From NCBI GenBank assembly GCA_902786515.1, contig CADADA010000021.1, positions 1 through 48,993 on the forward strand: a stretch of 48,993 bases of DNA, written 5' to 3'. Positions 42,643-48,993 of this stretch are shown piece after piece (position 1 is the first letter of the stretch; each line of letters begins with the position of its first letter). Below the pieces are notes generated by a model. The model did no database searches. It was not told where the DNA came from and saw only the letters and a list, made by a program, of their open reading frames with translations. Origin of the DNA: an uncultured Lachnospiraceae bacterium. GTDB lineage: Bacteria; Bacillota; Clostridia; Lachnospirales; Lachnospiraceae. The translations under genes and the position numbers were made by a program.

Positions 42643-43725
42643 TTAGAATTTCTCAATATATCTTTCTGCTTTTTCTAATTCTTTACTATCTGTTTCTTTC
42701 ACTTCCGGAATGTCTGTATTATCACATGTTATGGTTTTTCCGGCAAATTCAATTTCTCCATCATTTTCCTCATTTAGTTTGTATAATAAAGCATCTCCAA
42801 AAATTCCATAACAGCTTAAATCATTTTCAATATCTGATGATTCGTTTAATAATTTCTGAAACTTATCCGGCATATCCGGAATGAATTTTTTCCACTCGTC
42901 CCAAAACTCGTCAGATGTATCAAATCCTTCTGATACAGTTTTAAAATCAACACCTGTTATATCAGACACTGCTATTGCAGCTACGTACCCCTGCAATCCT
43001 CCTACATCTGAATACTCAGACGTAAGAGCATAGACTGAATCCATTCCGATAGAAACTAAATCCTTGTATGCATCATCGTTTATATAATTATACGGATTAC
43101 TGCTTGCAATATTTTCAGAACTGTATTCTATCAGATTATCTATATCCTGTTTTACCCTGTCTTCAGATGTCTCTGAAAAACTATCATCCATTACTATATC
43201 AGACAATTTTACAGACTTTGTTATAATTCTTCCTATTCCATTTCTATATTTTAATTTGACTGTTCTTGTCTTAAAATACTCAAGAAGTTCATTATCTGTC
43301 ATGTCTCCCTGATATACGATACAGTAAAAAGCAACTTTGCTATTCTTTTTTTGCATAAACTTAATATGCTCAGGTACTACATTACCATCTTTTACTATTA
43401 TTCTATCATCACTTGCTGTATCAAAATATATCTCGAAATCAGATTGCTGAAAAAAAGCGAGATTTCTTATCTCAAATTCAATATATAATTTTCTGTAATC
43501 CTCTTCATTATCCGATGGCAAATCTTTTACAGATGAGTATAGAACCTGCATTCCCTCGCCCTCTGTGAGGCCCCTTACGCTGCTTTCCATTTCTTCATAA
43601 CCACTCTCGTGATATGTGCCAAGAGATTTTTTGCCTATATGTATAGGTGAAAATCCATTTATATACACTAAAATTATTACTACTAATATTATAACTATTT
43701 TTATTATTTTTTTAAGTTTTTTCAT
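42643..43725 (-). CDS. Membrane-anchored extracellular protein, unknown
   Basis: 360 residues from the ATG at 43725 (MKKLKKIIKIVIIL), with GGAGG 5 nt upstream; the longer frame to 43779 starts in the leader. An N-terminal basic-hydrophobic segment (~4-24) acts as uncleaved anchor or signal. The rest is outside, acidic, with YVAAIAVSDITG and a WDEWKKF helix in the later half, no recognised catalytic motif. It is the first gene of a pair with the DUF2007-like protein, downstream of the TACGTA repeats. Confidence 0.75.
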   Translation of the reverse strand: MKKLKKIIKIVIILVVIILVYINGFSPIHIGKKSLGTYHESGYEEMESSVRGLTEGEGMQVLYSSVKDLPSDNEEDYRKLYIEFEIRNLAFFQQSDFEIYFDTASDDRIIVKDGNVVPEHIKFMQKKNSKVAFYCIVYQGDMTDNELLEYFKTRTVKLKYRNGIGRIITKSVKLSDIVMDDSFSETSEDRVKQDIDNLIEYSSENIASSNPYNYINDDAYKDLVSIGMDSVYALTSEYSDVGGLQGYVAAIAVSDITGVDFKTVSEGFDTSDEFWDEWKKFIPDMPDKFQKLLNESSDIENDLSCYGIFGDALLYKLNEENDGEIEFAGKTITCDNTDIPEVKETDSKELEKAERYIEKF

Positions 43726-43794
43726 TCCAACCTCCATTCCACAAATACTGATATAAGCAATCTGTTGCGTCAGCTTCAAAAATTGCCTTATGTA

Positions 43795-43814
43795 AATTTG
43801 CCGGCAGGCAAATT
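43795..43814. repeat. Short perfect hairpin in the leader of the 43725 gene
   Basis: 8-bp stem AATTTGCC/GGCAAATT (43795-43802 with 43807-43814) with a GGCA loop, about 70 nt upstream of the start. The stem has no T-tract on either side. It could be a leader structure or the 5' boundary of the repeat region behind it. Confidence 0.55.
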
Positions 43815-43861
43815 CACATACTACTACTTCTTTCTGATACTCAGTTCCTATCCTGAACCAC

Positions 43862-43965
43862 TTATTACGTACTAATATTCCACTTTTTCAATTTTAGTTC
43901 GTAGGCTGATACTCTTTATTACGTACTAAATTCCACTTTTCTCAGTTTAGTTCGTATCCGGTTAC
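43862..43965. repeat. Two tandem 54-bp repeats with TACGTACTAA palindromes
   Basis: TTATTACGTACTAA begins at 43862 and again at 43916, a 54-bp period. Each copy holds an imperfect inverted repeat, TACGTACTAAA paired with TTTAGTTCGTA around about 15 nt rich in pyrimidines. The preceding CTGATACTC at ~43834 also recurs between the units, so a partial third copy lies upstream. Period and TACGTA core resemble the 53-bp array at 14635-14899, though the sequences differ. Confidence 0.85.
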
Positions 43966-44005
43966 ATATTTCTTTTAATGAAATCCCGATGGGTTATGAT
44001 GAAAA

Positions 44006-45958
44006 CTATTTCACCACAACCTGTATAACCGTATTTCCCGCACTTCCTTTAAGCTTTATTTTTACTTTGCCTTTTTTCAGTCCCTTTACAGTCATATTTC
44101 CATTCTTAATCGTCACTTTAACATATTTTTTTATTGCTTTCTGATTCTCAACACTCACCTTTATAGCGGAAGGATTGCAGTATAATCTGTATGTTTTTGA
44201 CTTGCCCTTCTTCACGCTGACGGTAGTGACCTTTTTTGAACCATCCGTAACAAGGACAACCGGTTCCTTTACCGTTACAGGGATATTCTTAGAAAATTCA
44301 CCGGAGGTCACCGTGATGACAGCTTTTCCTTTGCCTACAGCTACAACCTTTCCATTTGATACTTTTGCAACCTTCTTATCTGAAGTCTTCCACAAAATCT
44401 CAGTGTCCGGCTCTTTCGGTGTGGCATTAATCTTTGCCGTGTTTTTAATATTTCCAAGATATAATGTCAGCTTCGAACAATCAAGTGTAAACGGCTCGTT
44501 TAGAATTATGTTACAATAATAATAGTTATTTACATCAATAGCGTTTTTCACCACGTCATACACATTTTTGCTATTAACATAGATATTCCCACCAATAAAA
44601 TCAATTGCAGAATCGCCAATCTCAATTTTGTCGTTTGCTTCTATGTATACATTAACATCTACATTATCTATACTAATTGCAGACTCACCTATAACACGAA
44701 CACTTTCAGGTATTACCAACTCTCTTAAGGTTGAAGAATCTATAGCATATGGTTCTATCTCTTCTAGCGTATCCGGTAATGTCAGTTTTTCCAATTTATT
44801 GCACCATGAAAATGTTCCACTTTTTAATACTTTTAATCCTCCAGATATGATACCCGTTTTTAATTTTTCACAACCATAAAACGCATATACACCGATTTCA
44901 ATCGCACCGCTGTTAATCTCAATACTTTCCACTGTTTTATTACCTGCAAATGCATGCCCACCTATTTCTCTTATGTTTGGTCCAATTACAACTTCCGGAT
45001 TAGTATAATTGATTGCTGCTATTAATTTTGTTTTATCTGTAGTATATATTATACCGTCTTCATAAATATATGGACTTCCGGCATTAAATTCTATTTCTTT
45101 GATATCAAGATATATCAATGGATATGCATCATTTATCTTAACGGATGACGGTAGTATAATCTTATTTATATTTATATTTCCTCTCTCATAAAAAGCTGAA
45201 TTATATATTTGTTCGATACCTTCGGGTATAGTCACTTCACTTTCCTTACCCATATATAGATACAATGTTTTTTCATCTTTACTGTATACATTACCATTAA
45301 CCATCTTAATATAATCATTTTCCGGTAAGTTTATGGTTTCAAGATAATCCATTCTACTAACTAATCTTGATATTGCCTCGGTATAACACTCCGCCATTCT
45401 ACCATCATAAAACCAACTAAGAGCATTTAAATAGTCTTCTGTAATAGTAATTTCTTCCAGATGTGAATGTTCAAACGCTGAATACCCTACTTCTATATCA
45501 TCCGGCAGTATATATGAACCTGTTCTTAATGCCGGAAAAGCTACCAGCCTGCATGGCTCACCCTTACTAAACAGCACCCCATCTTCATCATAATAATTCT
45601 CATTATTATCGTCTACGGTATAACTTTTTGTATAAATGACATCATTATTGAAGTATTTTACACCTGCCGGTATGTTTATATAATCAACTTCCATTTCATC
45701 TGTGATAAATCCCCCATCATCATGGTCACAATTTAATTCCACATAAGTCACCTTACATCCTTCAATCTCCTCCGGAATCTCAAGTACTGTCTCGGTTCCA
45801 TCAGCCTCATAGCCATCAATATGTACCTCTTTGATTCCATCATCTCCATATTCATCGACATAATATTTAAACTCACCCGCATACGCCTTTGTCGCGCCTA
45901 ATAATCCAGCCACAAATACAACCAGCAGCCCTACTAATACTTTCTTAAAATTTTTCAT
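44006..45958 (-). CDS. Secreted BspA-like leucine-rich repeat protein with Ig-like C-terminus
   Basis: 650 residues. Signal peptide ~1-27 (MKNFKKVLVG to AYAGE). Residues ~30-480 are BspA/LRR_5-type repeats: IEGCKVTYVE, EQIYNSAFYE, IREIGGHAFAGN, GAIEIGVYAFYGCEKL, KSGTFSWCNKLEKL. Two Big_2-like beta domains follow (~485-560 with AKVSNGKVVAVGKGKAVITV, and to the end). Such proteins bind host or plant surfaces or other bacteria in related organisms. AGGAGAG lies before the ATG, 8 nt after the stop of the GH13 gene, whose stop codon overlaps the ribosome site. Two-gene operon with it. Confidence 0.9.
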   Translation of the reverse strand: MKNFKKVLVGLLVVFVAGLLGATKAYAGEFKYYVDEYGDDGIKEVHIDGYEADGTETVLEIPEEIEGCKVTYVELNCDHDDGGFITDEMEVDYINIPAGVKYFNNDVIYTKSYTVDDNNENYYDEDGVLFSKGEPCRLVAFPALRTGSYILPDDIEVGYSAFEHSHLEEITITEDYLNALSWFYDGRMAECYTEAISRLVSRMDYLETINLPENDYIKMVNGNVYSKDEKTLYLYMGKESEVTIPEGIEQIYNSAFYERGNININKIILPSSVKINDAYPLIYLDIKEIEFNAGSPYIYEDGIIYTTDKTKLIAAINYTNPEVVIGPNIREIGGHAFAGNKTVESIEINSGAIEIGVYAFYGCEKLKTGIISGGLKVLKSGTFSWCNKLEKLTLPDTLEEIEPYAIDSSTLRELVIPESVRVIGESAISIDNVDVNVYIEANDKIEIGDSAIDFIGGNIYVNSKNVYDVVKNAIDVNNYYYCNIILNEPFTLDCSKLTLYLGNIKNTAKINATPKEPDTEILWKTSDKKVAKVSNGKVVAVGKGKAVITVTSGEFSKNIPVTVKEPVVLVTDGSKKVTTVSVKKGKSKTYRLYCNPSAIKVSVENQKAIKKYVKVTIKNGNMTVKGLKKGKVKIKLKGSAGNTVIQVVVK

Positions 45959-45966
45959 ATGCTCTC

Positions 45967-48249
45967 CTACTTTCTGATTATTACACTTCCTGTTGCAGGA
46001 AGTGTAACAATATTTTCATTAACTTCATAACCTTCATTTGCAAATAATACATTTTCACCTTTTACATTTTCCAGTGATACCGATACCTGCTCATTCGAAA
46101 AGTTATGTAATACCGTAATCGTCTCGTCATCACAACTTCTCTCATATGCCATCACAGAAGTATCTGCCACATCCAAGGCTGTATAACTGCCCGCATACAA
46201 TGCCTTGTGTGATTTACGCAATGCTATCATATTTTTATAGTACTGATACATTGAAGTCTCATCTGTCATCTGCTCATCCAACGGCTTAATATCGCGATTT
46301 TGTATATTGCTAATCCAGCTTGTGTTACTATCTGTCTCCGTTACAGACCATATAAACGGTGTTCTTTTATATTTATCATCTCCGGTGCCCTTCATTCCGA
46401 GTTCCTCACCATAGTAAATATACGGATTTCCTGAAAGTGTCAGATAAATATTCGCAATCAGTTCTGCCTTTTTAACATTTCCGTCTACCTGACTCATAAT
46501 TCTGTCCATATCATGATTGGTTCCAAATACACCATCCAGATACTGCGTATCATACTTATTATACTCATTAAGTATCTCTGCAAGGTATACAGAAAGATTG
46601 TCGCCATTTGGTGCTTTGGCAGTTTCTGACTTGACAGACTGCATCATATTCTGTTCAAATGCAAAATCAAATTTCGTATCAAACGGCTGTGTATACTGTG
46701 GTAAAACCTCATCATTCTGCCATGCCTCTCCTACAAGATATACATCCGGTCTGATTCCCTCACAGTATGCTGCAAATTCATTCCACCACTGCATGTTTGC
46801 CGCATTTCTCTCTTCGTAACTCATACTATTAAATTCATAATCACCATATATATGCATTGCTGCATCCATCCGGAAGCCGTCCACTCCCATGTTCAGCCAT
46901 TTTCCCGCTGCACTCTTGATTTCTTCTCTTACAGCCTTGTTGTTATAATTCAAATCCGGCATTATACCATAAAATGTTGAATAGTAGTAATAATTTCCAA
47001 CCGGATACCAGCACTCACAGCCAACAGGCGAATAGTCCCATTCATCATAATTTGCATAATCGTATTTACTTACAAAACGGAAATAATCTCTATATGGGCT
47101 AAATATATTGGATTTGGCATCCTGGAACCATTTATTATTTTCTCCCGTATGATTAATAACAAAATCCATAATGATTTTGATATCACGCTTATGTGCCTCA
47201 TCTATCAGGCGGGCAAAATCTTCTTCCGTTCCATACTCATCATTTAACAATGTGTAATCATCGATATCATATCCATGATATGATGAACATTTATTGATTG
47301 GCATAAGCCATATTCCGTCTATTCCAAGTTCTTTCAGGTAATCTAACTTTGATGTAACTCCGTTAAAATCTCCAACGCCGTTTCCATCAGAATCCGCAAA
47401 TGAGCGTACAAATATTTCATAATAAACACCCTGCTTTTCGCTCATGTCGGATTTGTTTCTCTTCACATCTTCAAACGTTACATAGTCGTATTTCTGCCAT
47501 TCAGATTCCACGGCTTCCGATAAAACACCGTAAACCTTTTTCCCTGAAATCACTTTGTAAGGCTTGATTTTATAACTATACTTTTCCGCAACTTTGATAC
47601 TCTCATCCTCATAATAACTTTCCGTAGCAGTTGCTATCTTTTCATACTTACTTTCATCCTTATTTGCCCTGTATATGACATATCCGTTTGCACCTGATGT
47701 TTCATTCCAATACAGATTACTCTGGTCAGATTTTAATCTTTCCGCACCTATAATATCTGTACGGTAATTATTCAGGTAAAATGTCATTCCATTATATCCT
47801 GCATAATCAAATGCTGCTGACTTTCCATCTCCTGATATTTTAAATCCCGAAACTTTCTTTAACCCTGATTTATATCCCAGAGCATATCCTCCTATAGTCT
47901 TTACACTTGCAGGTACGTATATTTTCTTTAACTTTGTACAATTAAAAAACGCACGTTTTTTTATATTCTTAATGCTTTTTGGCAATACAACAGACTGAAG
48001 CTTTGAATTGCCTTTAAATGCACTTACACCTATATATGCAACTTTTTTCCCAGCTATCTTATCAGGGATTACAAGTTTTGAATCTTTTCCCTTATATCCG
48101 GTAATTTCAATAGTCTTTCCTACTATCTTATACTGATAATTCTTGTAAGATTTCGTATCTGACTGTTTCGCATATGCAGTTGTATTTACATACAACATTG
48201 CCAGAAATAACGTCAGAATAACTAGTTTTGTGATTAATTTTTTCTTCAT
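45967..48249 (-). CDS. Secreted LRR-Fn3-GH13 glycosidase
   Basis: 760 residues. Signal peptide ~1-27. Residues ~32-130 are LRR_5 repeats (AYIGVSAFKGNSKL, IKKRAFFNCTKL), ~170-247 a fibronectin-III-like domain (NLYWNETSGANGYVIYRAN), and ~272-680 a GH13 catalytic barrel. Catalytic blocks are DFVINH (362-367), nucleophile D462 in GFRMDAAMH, acid/base E508 in VGEAW, and D580 in GTNHD. The C-terminal ~70 residues are the amylase beta domain. The fold is of the neopullulanase/alpha-glucosidase/amylase type; exact specificity is not decidable. GGAGAAGAGAG precedes the ATG. Likely cotranscribed with the LRR gene. Confidence 0.93.
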   Translation of the reverse strand: MKKKLITKLVILTLFLAMLYVNTTAYAKQSDTKSYKNYQYKIVGKTIEITGYKGKDSKLVIPDKIAGKKVAYIGVSAFKGNSKLQSVVLPKSIKNIKKRAFFNCTKLKKIYVPASVKTIGGYALGYKSGLKKVSGFKISGDGKSAAFDYAGYNGMTFYLNNYRTDIIGAERLKSDQSNLYWNETSGANGYVIYRANKDESKYEKIATATESYYEDESIKVAEKYSYKIKPYKVISGKKVYGVLSEAVESEWQKYDYVTFEDVKRNKSDMSEKQGVYYEIFVRSFADSDGNGVGDFNGVTSKLDYLKELGIDGIWLMPINKCSSYHGYDIDDYTLLNDEYGTEEDFARLIDEAHKRDIKIIMDFVINHTGENNKWFQDAKSNIFSPYRDYFRFVSKYDYANYDEWDYSPVGCECWYPVGNYYYYSTFYGIMPDLNYNNKAVREEIKSAAGKWLNMGVDGFRMDAAMHIYGDYEFNSMSYEERNAANMQWWNEFAAYCEGIRPDVYLVGEAWQNDEVLPQYTQPFDTKFDFAFEQNMMQSVKSETAKAPNGDNLSVYLAEILNEYNKYDTQYLDGVFGTNHDMDRIMSQVDGNVKKAELIANIYLTLSGNPYIYYGEELGMKGTGDDKYKRTPFIWSVTETDSNTSWISNIQNRDIKPLDEQMTDETSMYQYYKNMIALRKSHKALYAGSYTALDVADTSVMAYERSCDDETITVLHNFSNEQVSVSLENVKGENVLFANEGYEVNENIVTLPATGSVIIRK

Positions 48250-48295
48250 CTCTCTTCTCCTCGTGTTTTTTTATTTAAAATATAATCTATATCTA

Positions 48296-48820
48296 CTATG
48301 CTCTGGTAGTGCCTGTAATACATTTCTCAGCTATAAAGTTTTTTATAATGCTGTTGTCATTTGACGAATAATAATCAACTAACATTTGTTTAAATGTACC
48401 ATCATATTCCACCGGAACATTAAATATGCCTTTTCCATTTTGGATAAGTATCTTATTTATGGCATAGCTGCCAACTCTTTTATTACCATCCTTGAACGGT
48501 TGCATTCTCATAATATAAAGTCCTATATTAATAACGGAATCAGTAATATTATCTTTATCAATTGCCATGAGAATGTCGCACAGCCTGTCAATATCCTCTT
48601 CTGAAGGAACGGTAGGTCTCCAAGTGGTTCCTGAAATCATCACTTCATCCTTTCTTATTTTTCCAAGATGTCTGTATTCAACATCAAATCTTGCAATAAG
48701 ATTATGTATATCTTCAAGAAAAATAAGATTCAAATCATTTTCAATGTTATCAAGTAAATATTTCCATCCATCCCTCAAGCAACATATTTTACTGATATCC
48801 TTTGGATTAATATTTGCCAC
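48296..48820 (-). CDS. Fic-domain protein, probably with damaged 5' end
   Basis: Fic folds transfer AMP or other groups to target side chains. The motif is MRMQPFKDGNKRVG (Gln107 where HPFxDGNGR has its catalytic His; GNKR as in Doc). The 174-residue frame here starts at GTG 48820 without a ribosome site. The same frame is open back to a TAG at 48904-48902 and encodes IYQQANLEGIGVTFAETQD, the normal N-terminal helix of Fic proteins, but no start codon lies there. The gene has probably lost its start, or begins at a rare codon. Toxin-like role and activity are uncertain. Confidence 0.75.
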   Translation of the reverse strand: MANINPKDISKICCLRDGWKYLLDNIENDLNLIFLEDIHNLIARFDVEYRHLGKIRKDEVMISGTTWRPTVPSEEDIDRLCDILMAIDKDNITDSVINIGLYIMRMQPFKDGNKRVGSYAINKILIQNGKGIFNVPVEYDGTFKQMLVDYYSSNDNSIIKNFIAEKCITGTTRA

Positions 48821-48896
48821 ATTAACATTATTGATAATATCCTGTGTTTCAGCGAATGTAACTCCTATTCCCTCAAGATTAGCCTGCTGATATATA

Positions 48897-48993
48897 TTAT
48901 CCTATCAACACCGTCTTTCCCTCAAAAGCAAATCCATAAGTGAAAATCTTTTCCTTTTCAATTCCTCTTGCAATCAATGAAGCTGTATATTCT
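48897..48993 (-). CDS. C-terminal tail of an unidentified gene, cut by window edge
   Basis: Minus-strand frame open from the window edge to TAA at 48899-48897, giving 31 residues (EYTASLIARGIEKEKI... to KTVLIG). It ends 8 nt before the first Fic-like codon, an arrangement typical of an antitoxin-toxin pair. No family is recognised from so short a piece. Confidence 0.5.
   Translation of the reverse strand, partial: EYTASLIARGIEKEKIFTYGFAFEGKTVLIG

Overview
The window is AT-rich Gram-positive DNA that looks like a chromosomal segment of an endospore-forming gut or rumen Clostridium relative, most likely Lachnospiraceae. The grounds are a SpoIIA-SigF module, all five core SpoVA proteins, strong GGAGG-type ribosome binding sites, frequent non-ATG starts, large secreted starch-degrading enzymes with Ig-like domains, and BspA-type leucine-rich repeat proteins. 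No genus call is made. No rRNA, tRNA or CRISPR array was found.

Layout. 1-107: 5' end of a group IIC-like intron placed directly after the terminator of a giant secreted alpha-amylase (156-5024, minus). 5284-6937 (plus): a small membrane protein and a histidyl-tRNA synthetase. 6995-11369 (minus): cell-wall amidase, lipoprotein, dapB-dapA under a lysine riboswitch, a corrinoid adenosyltransferase-like protein and a two-OB-fold SSB-like protein. 11726-14508 (plus): typA and a PAP2 phosphatase. 14509-15074: no gene, but a tandem array of 53-bp palindromic repeats. 15075-18445: YigZ-family protein (minus) and a class A penicillin-binding protein (plus). 18507-19092: an ATPase pseudogene whose intact paralogue lies at 40408-41631.

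19202-31983 (all minus) is a sporulation locus. In transcription order it reads spoIIAA-spoIIAB-sigF, a chemotaxis-type receptor, spoVAA-AB-AC, a copper P-type ATPase, a secreted lysozyme-like protein, a c-di-GMP phosphodiesterase-like EAL protein, then spoVAD-AE. The ancestral spoIIA-spoVA arrangement is therefore interrupted twice. spoVAD-AE appears to have its own forespore-type (SigF-like) promoter. The copper ATPase has a CopZ-like domain at its C-terminus with an internal ribosome binding site and ATG.

32061-40302 (minus): zinc-ribbon TPR membrane protein, an untracked 47-residue small gene, folC, a heterodimeric ABC exporter with one degenerate ATP site, and a DegV lipid-binding protein. 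40408-48993 (minus): the intact DUF4143-type ATPase, two anchored or secreted proteins of unknown role, a BspA-like LRR protein, a secreted enzyme with LRR-Fn3-GH13 architecture, and a Fic-domain gene with a damaged 5' end preceded by the tail of another gene.

Functionally, the ends of the window deal with starch and cell-surface biology, the left-middle with lysine/diaminopimelate and peptidoglycan synthesis, and the centre with forespore commitment and dipicolinate transport. The most unusual items are the interrupted spoVA operon with its copA-copZ fusion, the TACGTA palindromic repeat arrays, several hairpins that overlap ribosome binding sites or leaders, and the LRR-GH13 enzyme.
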